NCBI GenBank assembly: GCA_030536165.1
Contig: JAUNQM010000063.1
Location: 1 to 10,246, forward strand
From: Prevotellaceae bacterium
GTDB taxonomy: Bacteria; Bacteroidota; Bacteroidia; Bacteroidales; Bacteroidaceae
Direction of reading: 5' to 3'
Length of the DNA: 10,246 bases
The translations under genes and the position numbers were made by a program. Below are positions 1 through 6,647 of this stretch, piece by piece (within the stretch, counting starts at the first letter, position 1; every line of letters begins with the position of its first letter). The notes under the pieces are model-generated. The model made no database searches. It was not told the DNA's origin and saw nothing but the letters and a program-made list of their open reading frames with translations.

Positions 1-137
1 CCCAAGGGGGTCGCACTAATACATCTATAGTTTATAGGTAAAATCTCTAATGACCTATTTGGGATAAGAAGCCTGTCGTTAGGTAGGCAATATCGTAGCC
101 AGCCATAGGAATGATTGGCTACATTGTCTAATACCTA
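1..137. repeat. Cluster of inverted repeats at the window edge, no gene seen
   Basis: No open frame of useful length crosses this stretch. It holds a long interrupted hairpin. TAGGTA (80-85) plus GGCAAT (86-91) pair with ATTGTC (123-128, one G-T pair) plus TACCTA (132-137), and inside these GTAGCCA (95-101) pairs with TGGCTAC (116-122), with CAT/ATG near the tip. To the left, ATAGGT (34-39) pairs with ACCTAT (53-58), and CCCAA (1-5) pairs with TTGGG (59-63). This is a clear pairing pattern, but its identity is unknown: a structured RNA, the end of a mobile element or a dispersed palindrome would all fit. The structure may continue beyond the left edge. Confidence 0.45.
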
Positions 138-142
138 CGGCG

Positions 143-181
143 TAAAATAAAAAAGCCGGACATCAGACGATGCCCGGCTTT
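143..181 (-). terminator. Intrinsic terminator of the receptor/lipoprotein operon
   Basis: On the minus strand this is a stem AAAGCCGG (181-174) / CCGGCTTT (159-152), extended after one mismatch by CATC/GATG around a four-base loop. It is followed by a T-rich run (complement of 154-143). It starts 22 bases beyond the stop codon of the 714-residue lipoprotein gene, where an operon terminator is expected. On the plus strand only three T residues follow the stem, so it should work mainly on the minus strand. Confidence 0.88.
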
Positions 182-202
182 GATATAGAGTGTTTTACGA
201 GG

Positions 203-2347
203 TTACTTGATGCTCAATGATTTGATTTCATATGTTACAGCTCCTGCAGAAGTACTCTTGTACTGGAAACCAATATAGATTTTCTGACCAGCATATTTTG
301 CAAGACTTGCAGTTGCATCAACAAAGTTGAAGTCAGAGCCTGCTGGCCAAGGAGACAGGTCAATGGTTGTCCAATTAGTCTTGTCTGTTGAAACCTTGCA
401 CTCGATGCAGTCAGCGCGATTCATAGAGCTTAGGTAGTTCATAGCGTGGCTAAGAGTCATTGTTGCACCTGACGTAGGAATCTCAAACTGTGGAGAAATA
501 AGCCAGCTTTCAGTATCAAATGCTTTCTGATAATAACCAGAAGCCTTCATACCGTATGAGCTGTTCTGCTGCCATACATAATTGAGACCAGTTGCAATAT
601 TTACATCATTGATTGTCCAATCGCCCTGAGTTGATGTGAACGTAATTGAATAAGGAATTGAGTTGTCTGATGGTCCTGGAGGAGTTGGAGGAGTGTCGCC
701 ACCATCGATACCTCCGTTGGATGTGGTGAGCTCGTAGTCATCTATAAGTACATTAACACCTGTGGTTTTTGGATTCATGATAACGAGGTTTACTGTTGTT
801 GTTGATGCAAGAGTGAAACTCTTAGAAACCTCGGTCCATTGGTTTGGTATGTCTGTGTATGCAGTATAAACGTAGCTACCGCTAACCTTGCCGTCAACAA
901 CAGCAACGTAACCAGGGTTGACAGTTGACTTGTCTCCAGTTGATTTAGCCCAAAATTTGATATTGTATGTACCAGGGAGGAGTGTGATTTCCTTGTAAGC
1001 CATTCGTTTGTTTTGAGCAGATGCGCCTGCAAGACAAGCTGAGTAGTTGCCACCATGAGCATCAGTTGACTGAGAAACAGCGCCTGAAGAAGATGCAGTC
1101 GTAGATGATTTCCAGCCAACAGCATCGTTGCCGTTCCAACTCTCAAAGTCACCGTTAGCGATAAGATTATCGCCTACAGGCTTTGGATCTGGCCCAACTT
1201 TACCTGAACCAGCGAATATCTTGAAGTTTTCAAGTTCCCAAGTTGTTGAACCTGCTGCTGGAGCATAGAAGTAGAAGAGGACATAAACAGACTCTTTGTT
1301 CTTAAACTGCTCTGGCAGAGTTACTGTGCCTGAAGGGTAGAGAGTCCAGTCGGTGTACTGTGATGCCTCTGGAGTCCATGTGAGTTGTACGTATGAGTTA
1401 GGGTCAGAAGGGTCGGTAGTAGCGTAGAGCTTATGATATGCCTCCCATCCTGATACATTATTAGTATATTTAATAGTGTAGTCGAATGTGAACGAAACGC
1501 AGCTGCTGTCGGTCGTCGTGTTGATAGCAGGAGAAACGAGGTAGCCTTCTACGTCCTTGTTCGACTTAGTGTCGCTGCCATCCCATTTCTGATAACCAGT
1601 TGCCAGAGTGTATGTACCACCCTGGCTCCAAGGGTTGTTGGCGCCATCGTTAACCTGAATTGACCAGTCGTTGTTGAGGTTAGAACTTTCATAAGGCAGA
1701 GTCTTTGAACCACCGATAGGACCAGGATTGTCGCTTCCGTGACCTTCACCAATCTCGAAGCTCTGGAGTTCCCATGTTGTAGATGCGTTTGCAGGAGCAT
1801 AGAAGTAGAACAATACGTAAATGCTGTCTTGGTTAACAAGTTCCTCTGGCAATGAAAGCTTGCCTGATGAGTAGAGAGTCCAGTCAGTGTAAGGCGATGC
1901 CTCTGGAGTGAAAGGTATCTCTACGAGCTTTCCATTCTCGCTGAGGTCGGTAGTTCCATAAATCTTGTGATACTTCTCCCATCCCGATACATTATTAGTA
2001 TATTTAATAGTGTAGTCGAACATGAGATAAACAGCGTTGCTGTCGGTCTTTGTGCTGATAGCAGGAGAAACGAGAACGCCTTCAACTTCCTTGTTAGACT
2101 TGGTCTCGCTGCCGTCCCACTTCTGGTAACCAGTAGCCTGAGTGTAAGTGCCACCTTGACTCCAAGGGTTGTTGTTCTCGTACATCATTGTCCAGTCGGT
2201 GCTCAAGCTTGAGCTTGTGTAAGGCAATGTCTTAACGTTGCTTGGCACTACTTTCTTCGGATCGAGATAAGGCATAGGCACGTCCGAGCATGATGCAAGA
2301 AGTATGCAAGCTGCGCATAATGCGAATAAAAATTTAATCTTTTTCAT
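203..2347 (-). CDS. Surface lipoprotein with three choice-of-anchor-J-like domains and a carbohydrate-binding-like domain
   Basis: A 714-residue predicted lipoprotein. The signal peptide (residues 1-19) ends in a LLASC lipobox, with Cys20 as the lipidated residue, and the start has no obvious Shine-Dalgarno sequence. Residues about 38-200 and 214-378 are two closely similar copies of one beta-rich domain. Both share the motifs NPWSQGGTYT, GYQKWDGS, DYTIKYTNNVSGWE and TTWEL, so they arose by internal duplication. Residues about 393-543 begin NLIANGDFE and end with LIDDYEL, a pattern typical of galactose-binding-like or CBM-type jelly rolls. After a Pro/Gly linker (545-562), residues 563-714 form a further choice-of-anchor-J-like domain (ESWLISPQF). 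No catalytic motif is visible, so I infer an adhesive or ligand-binding role at the outer membrane, acting with the receptor encoded upstream. It is the last gene of the operon. Domain names are recalled from family patterns, not searched. Confidence 0.87.
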   Translation of the reverse strand: MKKIKFLFALCAACILLASCSDVPMPYLDPKKVVPSNVKTLPYTSSSLSTDWTMMYENNNPWSQGGTYTQATGYQKWDGSETKSNKEVEGVLVSPAISTKTDSNAVYLMFDYTIKYTNNVSGWEKYHKIYGTTDLSENGKLVEIPFTPEASPYTDWTLYSSGKLSLPEELVNQDSIYVLFYFYAPANASTTWELQSFEIGEGHGSDNPGPIGGSKTLPYESSNLNNDWSIQVNDGANNPWSQGGTYTLATGYQKWDGSDTKSNKDVEGYLVSPAINTTTDSSCVSFTFDYTIKYTNNVSGWEAYHKLYATTDPSDPNSYVQLTWTPEASQYTDWTLYPSGTVTLPEQFKNKESVYVLFYFYAPAAGSTTWELENFKIFAGSGKVGPDPKPVGDNLIANGDFESWNGNDAVGWKSSTTASSSGAVSQSTDAHGGNYSACLAGASAQNKRMAYKEITLLPGTYNIKFWAKSTGDKSTVNPGYVAVVDGKVSGSYVYTAYTDIPNQWTEVSKSFTLASTTTVNLVIMNPKTTGVNVLIDDYELTTSNGGIDGGDTPPTPPGPSDNSIPYSITFTSTQGDWTINDVNIATGLNYVWQQNSSYGMKASGYYQKAFDTESWLISPQFEIPTSGATMTLSHAMNYLSSMNRADCIECKVSTDKTNWTTIDLSPWPAGSDFNFVDATASLAKYAGQKIYIGFQYKSTSAGAVTYEIKSLSIK
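1452..2020 (-). repeat. Pair of 35-bp identical segments inside the tandem domains
   Basis: Bases 1452-1486 and 1986-2020 are identical over 35 nt, offset by 534 nt (178 codons). They encode the FDYTIKYTNNVSG motif of the two duplicated domains. The neighbouring codons differ at many synonymous sites, so this stretch is more conserved than the rest of the duplication. Confidence 0.9.
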
Positions 2348-2361
2348 TGTGTTGTATGTTT

Positions 2362-2385
2362 TTTTTCGATTTTTCGATTTTTCGG
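2362..2385. repeat. Short tandem repeat TTTTTCGA x3
   Basis: Three consecutive 8-bp units (TTTTTCGA, TTTTTCGA, TTTTTCGG) lie just before the start codon of the downstream lipoprotein gene on the minus strand. This is an AT-rich leader typical of Bacteroidota. No function is assigned. Confidence 0.7.
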
Positions 2386-2387
2386 AG

Positions 2388-2408
2388 ATCCTGAATCAAG
2401 TTCAGGAT
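2388..2408. repeat. Palindromic dispersed-type repeat (hairpin)
   Basis: ATCCTGAA (2388-2395) and TTCAGGAT (2401-2408) form a perfect 8-bp stem around a 5-base loop. The sequence has the look of a palindrome found in many copies in many bacterial genomes, which is recalled rather than checked. No T-run follows on the minus strand, so it is not a canonical terminator. It may modulate mRNA stability between the two lipoprotein genes. Confidence 0.6.
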
Positions 2409-2436
2409 GACGAAAGGGGATTTCGATGTTTTTTTC

Positions 2437-2451
2437 TATCTATTATAGATA
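2437..2451. repeat. Small AT-rich palindrome between the lipoprotein genes
   Basis: TATCTAT (2437-2443) and ATAGATA (2445-2451) are perfect inverted arms around one base, 26 bases past the stop codon of the DUF5689-like gene on the minus strand. It could be a weak stem or a protein-binding site. The sequence does not say which. Confidence 0.4.
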
Positions 2452-2476
2452 TTATAGTATTTTTTTCGGTTATACG

Positions 2477-3370
2477 TTATTTTACCTCTACTACGTCATC
2501 AACGTTGATGATGATGAATTCGAAGTTGCTGTTGTAGCGTTTGATGACTCCGGTCACGTTGACCTTGCCTGCTGGCAATGTGTCGGCTGCGAACTTAGCA
2601 TAGCGGCTTGTGTAGATGAACACAGAGTTAGGCAGTTCGTTGAAGTAGCGTGAAGTATTCCACGTTGCCGACTTGTCTGTCTGATAGCTTGTAAGGTCGA
2701 AGTATGTAGCCTTGCCACCGAGCTTGAAGCTTACGTTGTAGAGCGTTGCAACCTGTCCGGCAACCTTTTCTACGTTCCATGAAGTGTCGAAAGCAGTGTT
2801 AGAGTATTCATAATACTTTCTTGTGTTCATGCCGAGAATCTTGAAGTGCTGATGCCAGATGGTTGGATCCATACGGCTCACATAAGTCTTGCCGTAAGAC
2901 GATGAAGACTTGCTTGAGCTTGTGTAAGGAGTACCGATTTCAGGATGATAGCCGTAGTTACCAACACAGAGTCCTTTGAGTGCCACGAGTATTTCCTGTC
3001 CGAGAGGAAGGTAGCCCCAAAGTCCGCTTTGAGAGATGCAGATAGTGATTGCGCCGGAATCGTCCTGCAGTGAAATCTCACTGTACATGTTTCCGCCGAG
3101 GTCGTTACCTGTTACTATACCTTTAATATAGATGTCGTCCTTGACTTCAGCAAGTGCATACTGAGTGTTGATGTATGAACTATACCTTGACTTGAGGTCT
3201 GCGATAGAGATAATCGTAGCCGTTGTCTCGTCAATTTCGTTGTTACCGTAAGGTGACTCTTGCATTATTGGGTCTTCCCAATCAGTATTCTTGCAGGAAG
3301 TGATGCCTGCCATGAGACCTGCCATCATTACGATGCAGATGATGCGTTGTATGTTTTGAATCTTCTTCAT
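2477..3370 (-). CDS. DUF5689-like lipoprotein
   Basis: A 297-residue protein read from ATG 3370. A longer frame opens at 3436, but the internal start is preferred. It follows the receptor stop codon by 19 bases, is preceded by GGAGG at good spacing, and opens a typical lipoprotein signal (MKKIQ ... MAGITSC, Cys26). Residues about 52-185 match the pattern I associate with DUF5689: SIADLKSRY, then DIYIKGIVTGNDLGGNMY, then LQDDSGAITI and LPLGQEILVALKGL, which suggests an OB-fold. Residues 265-295 (GKVNVTGVIKRYNSNFEFIIINVDDV) look like a second OB-type strand set. No catalytic residues are visible. I infer an outer-membrane or surface accessory protein working with the TonB-dependent receptor. 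The family is commonly seen beside such receptors, and its molecular role is not established. Confidence 0.85.
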   Translation of the reverse strand: MKKIQNIQRIICIVMMAGLMAGITSCKNTDWEDPIMQESPYGNNEIDETTATIISIADLKSRYSSYINTQYALAEVKDDIYIKGIVTGNDLGGNMYSEISLQDDSGAITICISQSGLWGYLPLGQEILVALKGLCVGNYGYHPEIGTPYTSSSKSSSSYGKTYVSRMDPTIWHQHFKILGMNTRKYYEYSNTAFDTSWNVEKVAGQVATLYNVSFKLGGKATYFDLTSYQTDKSATWNTSRYFNELPNSVFIYTSRYAKFAADTLPAGKVNVTGVIKRYNSNFEFIIINVDDVVEVK

Positions 3371-3378
3371 AGTTGTAT

Positions 3379-3383
3379 CCTCC
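3379..3383 (-). promoter_or_regulatory. Shine-Dalgarno site that fixes the lipoprotein start
   Basis: The minus strand reads GGAGG, then eight bases, then ATG at 3370. This supports the internal start over the ATG at 3436. The other genes here lack such a site, which is usual for Bacteroidota, so this one stands out. Its position inside the 19-base gap after the receptor stop suggests coupled translation with an independent ribosome site. Confidence 0.65.
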
Positions 3384-3389
3384 ATTGTT

Positions 3390-5936
3390 TTAGAAACGAT
3401 AAGTAACGATGAGCATTCCGTTGATACCATACGCATAATACTTCTTAGGGTTCATAGTGAACTTGTATGTACGAGAGTTACCTGTTGCAGTGTAGTCGGC
3501 ACGGCTCTGTTCGTAACCGCCAGTGCAGAAGTCACGCTTGTTGAGAATGTTTGTGAGCATGAGGTTGACTGAGAGCTGACCTTTCTTCAGATACATAGAA
3601 CGTCCGATGCTTGCGTCGAGCATAAAGCCACCGTTGCCCTTTGTCTGTGCTGCCTTGTCGTAGTCGAAGTCACCGTTGTTGTCGATGAGCCCGTTGGCTG
3701 CAGCACTTCCCTTGAATCGGTAAGTAGGTGAGTAAGAGAGATAGATGCGGTCGTAGTAGTTGCCGTTGAGGTCGAGGTACCATCCGTTAGCATGGTAGCT
3801 GAGGCCAAGGCTCAGAGCTGTGAGCGGTGTACCGTTCTCGCGCATTCCCTTTACGTATGCATAGTCAGTATTGTAGTCGCCTGATGTTGAGAGCATGTAG
3901 CGCACGTTAGCATTCTTTGTATATTTAGCTTCAGATATAGTTCCGATGAACTTCACGTTGAATGCTGAAGTAATCTTGAAGTTGACGCCGAGTTCTCCAC
4001 CGAAATAAATCTTTGCAAGGTCGGTGAGCGACATGTAAGTGAATGAGTTCTCGTCGTCGAAGTAGAGAGGATCCCACTCTGTGATGTCGTTGACGGTTGA
4101 AAGGAAACCGCTGAGGTTTACGTGCATGAATGTTGTCTCAAGCTGATAAGCAAGTTCTCCGCTGAAAATCTTTTCCTGCTTGAGGTTTGTGACGAAGTCG
4201 TTGTTTACCTCTGGTGCAGCGAATGCGCAGCTTGCAGTTGGTGCAAGGCTCTGGAAGCCGAGACCGAGTGAAAGCATGTGTCCGTGACCAAGGTTTGCAT
4301 TGGCTCCCACCTTGACACCGCCGTCGAGGAAGCGAGCCACGTCGCTTTCGCCGTATGAGTTGTTAGGTGCAAGACCGTTTCTCATCTTACCGTCGCGCAA
4401 CATTGCAGTACCACCGATGCGACCTGATGCGAAGTAGTGAACGCTCTTGTCGAGGAGGTTTGTGTTGCCTGAGAATGTTGCCCATGCGTTAGCCTTGTTG
4501 ACGATAATGTTGTAGTCAGCCATGAACTTGTCGCCTACGCCAACCTTCTGGTTAGGATGGTTCATGTCATACTGGAGCTCGTTGCCAGCAAGTGCATACT
4601 TACTCATGGCGTAAGTGTTGATGTTTGTCCATGAGTCAGCACCGAGAAGGTCATCTACTGTATAATAGTGGAACCCCTTGTTTGCAGCAATGTCGAATCC
4701 GCCAGTCACCTTATGGTTCTTGTCGAGAGTATGTGAGATCGACGAAGCGAGCTTTACAGAAAGCTGGTTGTTGTGGCGTGCCTGCACGATGTACATAGCG
4801 TCAACACCTGCCTTGTTTGCTTCAAGGTTGGCTGCGTAGAGCCTATCCCAGTTAATCTGACGGTTTGCCTCTGATGCCTGGAAGTAGTCAACAGTGCGCT
4901 TCCATGTGTCGTAGCAATCAGATGAACGGTTGTATATGTCGTCCTCATCCCATACGTCGTAGAAGTTGCTTGGCATCTTCTTGTAGTAGTCAGGCGATGG
5001 GTTCTCAGAGTTGTTGTAGTTGAGTTTTGTTGACTTGTACATGCTGTACTTGCCCGAAAGTGTGGTAGTAATCTTCGTGTCCTTGTCGAGCTTCCAATCC
5101 CATGTGAGCAATGCAGTAGGGGCGAAGTCGTTTACCACGCGGCTGTTTCTAATCTTGCCGTCCTGGTATCCCCAGTATGGGTTGTAGGTGTAGCTGTTAG
5201 CAAGCCAGTAGCCTTCGTCGGTCGAAGCGCCCTGCGTAGAGCGCTGTGTAGGGTTACCCCAAGTCACGAACGATACGCTGTGCTGACTGTTGATGCGCTT
5301 TTCAAGTCCGAGGAAGTAGGAGAGGGCGTTGTAGAAAGTACCCTTCACATAACCTCTGTCAGCCCAACGGTAAGTCAATGAGCCTGTGAAAGCCCATCCG
5401 TTAGCCATCAGACCTGTGTTGTAGGTGTACATACCACGGAATACGTAGTTGCGGTTTGCGCCACCCAACGAAATACGGTGTCCGGTTGCAAAACTGCTCG
5501 GACGGAAGTTGTAGTTAGTGGCACCACCGATGTTTGCCATCGAATAGTTGTTGTCTTCGAATGGCAGTGATGTCTCTACGGCACGTGTCTGGTTGTTCAA
5601 ACCACCCACCGACGAGAAACCGAATTGTCCGCGCTCGGCATCGTTCATCGGGTTGCCGTTGATGTAAACATCGCTGTACTTGGCATTGTAGCCACGGTAC
5701 CTAAATCTCATAGGACTGAACAGATACCCCACGTTGCTTGCGTAGAAGTTGCTGTTTGAGCCCAACACTGACACGTTCTGCGACACGTCGTCGTTCTCAC
5801 CAAGCTGCGCCTCGGTAAAGGTGATGGCTGCCTCCTCGCTGAATTCATTCTTCACGGAGTCGCCTACCTGAACCTGAGCAAACATGCCTTGTGAGGCTAA
5901 CAGAGCCAGCAAGGTTGTCTTTAGTTTTACTCGCAT
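3390..5936 (-). CDS. TonB-dependent outer-membrane receptor
   Basis: An 848-residue protein with a signal peptide of about 20 residues (cleavage near MFA/QVQ). Residues about 30-150 form the plug: the stretch FSPMRFRYRGYN, then VYINGNPMNDAERG (90-103), then NIGGATN (135-141) are typical plug motifs. The rest is rich in alternating aromatic strands and ends in LIVTYRF, a C-terminal beta-signal with terminal Phe, so it should form the barrel. There is no N-terminal carboxypeptidase-regulatory-like domain, which makes it shorter than SusC-type transporters, and no SusD gene lies beside it. It is the first gene of a three-gene operon with two lipoproteins, suggesting import of a ligand that these bind at the surface. 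The ligand cannot be read from the sequence. No TonB box is obvious. Confidence 0.92.
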   Translation of the reverse strand: MRVKLKTTLLALLASQGMFAQVQVGDSVKNEFSEEAAITFTEAQLGENDDVSQNVSVLGSNSNFYASNVGYLFSPMRFRYRGYNAKYSDVYINGNPMNDAERGQFGFSSVGGLNNQTRAVETSLPFEDNNYSMANIGGATNYNFRPSSFATGHRISLGGANRNYVFRGMYTYNTGLMANGWAFTGSLTYRWADRGYVKGTFYNALSYFLGLEKRINSQHSVSFVTWGNPTQRSTQGASTDEGYWLANSYTYNPYWGYQDGKIRNSRVVNDFAPTALLTWDWKLDKDTKITTTLSGKYSMYKSTKLNYNNSENPSPDYYKKMPSNFYDVWDEDDIYNRSSDCYDTWKRTVDYFQASEANRQINWDRLYAANLEANKAGVDAMYIVQARHNNQLSVKLASSISHTLDKNHKVTGGFDIAANKGFHYYTVDDLLGADSWTNINTYAMSKYALAGNELQYDMNHPNQKVGVGDKFMADYNIIVNKANAWATFSGNTNLLDKSVHYFASGRIGGTAMLRDGKMRNGLAPNNSYGESDVARFLDGGVKVGANANLGHGHMLSLGLGFQSLAPTASCAFAAPEVNNDFVTNLKQEKIFSGELAYQLETTFMHVNLSGFLSTVNDITEWDPLYFDDENSFTYMSLTDLAKIYFGGELGVNFKITSAFNVKFIGTISEAKYTKNANVRYMLSTSGDYNTDYAYVKGMRENGTPLTALSLGLSYHANGWYLDLNGNYYDRIYLSYSPTYRFKGSAAANGLIDNNGDFDYDKAAQTKGNGGFMLDASIGRSMYLKKGQLSVNLMLTNILNKRDFCTGGYEQSRADYTATGNSRTYKFTMNPKKYYAYGINGMLIVTYRF

Positions 5937-5986
5937 AAATAAAAATTGTTTGTTTTAATGTTTATTAGGTTTTAATATAAAATTTT

Positions 5987-6015
5987 CAACTATCTTGGAC
6001 AAGCCAAGCGGCAAA
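5987..6015 (-). promoter_or_regulatory. Weak candidate proximal promoter of the receptor operon
   Basis: On the minus strand TTTG (6015-6012) is followed by 19 bases and TAGTTGAA (5992-5985). The spacing fits the Bacteroidota TTTG-N19-21-TAnnTTTG promoter, but the -7 element matches poorly. It would give a leader of about 45 bases. The more upstream site at 6469-6501 matches the -7 element better. Confidence 0.22.
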
Positions 6016-6061
6016 GCCGATTACGTAAGTTAGTATGTCGTTTGTTTTGCCTCACGCAGAG

Positions 6062-6166
6062 AAAATTCTGACCTTTTAGGTCTGCTTCTAATGCTGGCTC
6101 AACCCTAAAACTGTTTTAGTCTTGCTTCATCATTAGAAAGCAACATCTTCAATGTCTCAGAATTTT
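6062..6166. repeat. Sub-domain A: cloverleaf-like inverted repeat
   Basis: The closing stem is AAAATTCTGA (6062-6071) / TCAGAATTTT (6157-6166), 10 bp and perfect. Inside are GACCT (6070-6074) / AGGTC (6078-6082); GCTTCTAATG (6084-6093) / CATTAGAAAGC (6131-6141, one bulged A), which itself encloses CTAAAA (6105-6110) / TTTTAG (6114-6119); and ACAT (6143-6146) / ATGT (6152-6155). The first inner hairpin shares two bases with the closing stem, so the two would compete at the junction. Confidence 0.65.
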
Positions 6167-6174
6167 AGCAGAGG

Positions 6175-6289
6175 CGCAAAGGAGCGCAGAGGAGCCCCCT
6201 CCATCTCCCCCAGTAGGGGAGTGCCTTGTTCCCCTCCTACGGGGAGTGGTTAGGGGTAGGCCTTCTTTTGCGTTCTCTGTTTCTTTGCG
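6175..6289. repeat. Sub-domain B: C/G-tract palindromes inside a CGCAAAG stem
   Basis: CGCAAAG (6175-6181) pairs with CTTTGCG (6283-6289), CAGAG (6187-6191) with CTCTG (6275-6279), and CCCCT (6196-6200) with AGGGG (6252-6256). Within lie two tight hairpins: CTCCCC (6205-6210) / GGGGAG (6216-6221), and TCCCC (6230-6234) / GGGGA (6241-6245). Motifs of this sort (CTCCCC...GGGGAG near CGCAAAG / CGCAGAG) look like repeats I associate with Prevotella intergenic DNA; this has not been checked by search. Confidence 0.55.
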
Positions 6290-6292
6290 ATA

Positions 6293-6403
6293 CAACTTGA
6301 AAGTTCTGCAAAGAACTTATATCGGTTTTGTAGAGTTCTGACGAATGCTTGCATACGGCAGAAGTATACAGAAACGATATCAAGGCGTAAGCCTTTCAAG
6401 TTG
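6293..6403. repeat. Sub-domain C: four-way-junction-like inverted repeat
   Basis: CAACTTGAAAG (6293-6303) and CTTTCAAGTTG (6393-6403) are perfect 11-bp arms. Inside lie GTTCT (6303-6307) / AGAAC (6312-6316) with a GCAA loop. A long arm follows: ATATCG (6319-6324) / CGATAT (6375-6380), then TTTTGTA / TACA-G-AAA with one bulge, TTCTG (6336-6340) / CAGAA (6359-6363) and ATGC (6345-6348) / GCAT (6351-6354). Last is AAGGC (6382-6386) / GCCTT (6391-6395) with a GTAA loop. Using all stems shortens the outer stem to 8 bp. The two GNRA-type loops exist only in plus-strand RNA. Confidence 0.65.
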
Positions 6404-6451
6404 CACTCTGCGTGAAATCACACATACGAAATTTGTATAAAATTCGATTCG

Positions 6452-6465
6452 GCTATATGAATAGC
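6452..6465. repeat. Small hairpin near the predicted minus-strand start site
   Basis: GCTAT (6452-6456) and ATAGC (6461-6465) form a 5-bp stem with a 4-base loop. It would lie at the very 5' end of a transcript started from the promoter at 6469-6501. Confidence 0.4.
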
Positions 6466-6468
6466 GTG

Positions 6469-6501
6469 CAAATTTACACATTTTTTTTCATATTACACAT
6501 A
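6469..6501 (-). promoter_or_regulatory. Candidate distal promoter of the receptor operon
   Basis: Read on the minus strand: TATG (6501-6498), 21 bases, TAAATTTG (6476-6469). The second box fits the Bacteroidota -7 consensus TAnnTTTG exactly. The first differs from TTTG at one base. Flanks are very AT-rich. Transcription would begin near 6462 and cross the whole structured element before reaching the receptor start at 5936, giving a leader of roughly 525 bases. Confidence 0.5.
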
Positions 6502-6647
6502 TTTATATAATAAAAATTCGGGCGTGTTGAATAAAAGTTGTCGTAAGGCGTGTCTGGTGCGTCTCCGATAGGGTAGGAGGTAGGGTGCGCGTTGCTGCCG
6601 TCGTGTTTTCGGCACGCCGAAGGTCAGTCGTCACTAATGCTTGCTTC
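6502..6647. other. Non-coding stretch with minor palindromes
   Basis: An AT-rich run (to about 6530) gives way to G-rich sequence. TTCGGC (6608-6613) and GCCGAA (6616-6621) form a tight hairpin. CGTCACTAAT occurs at 6629-6638 and again at 6651-6660, a 22-base offset equal to the period of the neighbouring palindrome array. No convincing gene is present. Confidence 0.5.

Larger units (their letters stand above)
6052..6415. repeat. Composite structured element of nested inverted repeats
   Basis: The outer arms TCACGCAGAG (6052-6061) and CTCTGCGTGA (6406-6415) are perfectly complementary and enclose three self-pairing sub-domains. Sub-domain A (6062-6166) is closed by AAAATTCTGA / TCAGAATTTT, starts directly after the left outer arm and holds further hairpins. 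Sub-domain B (6175-6289) is closed by CGCAAAG / CTTTGCG and is full of C/G-tract palindromes. Sub-domain C (6293-6403) is closed by CAACTTGAAAG / CTTTCAAGTTG and can fold into a four-way junction. No coding frame runs through it. It could be a folded RNA (the leader of the receptor operon or a separate transcript) or a non-autonomous palindromic mobile element. I cannot assign it to a known family. Confidence 0.72.

Noticed and set aside
54..113. 19-codon minus-strand frame beginning MAGYDIAYLTT
   Set aside because: It lies within inverted repeats, is very short and has no ribosome site or known family. The pairing explains the sequence better.
2388..2408. Terminator between the two lipoprotein genes
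   Set aside because: The stem is good, but no T-run follows on the minus strand, and the same-strand gene downstream has no clear promoter of its own.
2304..2653. Plus-strand frames across the gap between the lipoprotein genes
   Set aside because: The first includes the translation ILNQVQDD of a palindromic repeat, which I recognise as a frequent false product. The second overlaps the lipoprotein gene antisense. Neither has a supporting motif.
3371..3436. Longer N-terminus of the DUF5689-like protein starting at 3436
   Set aside because: It would bury the lipoprotein signal 22 residues inside the protein and overlap the receptor gene. The ATG at 3370 has a ribosome site and a correct signal peptide.
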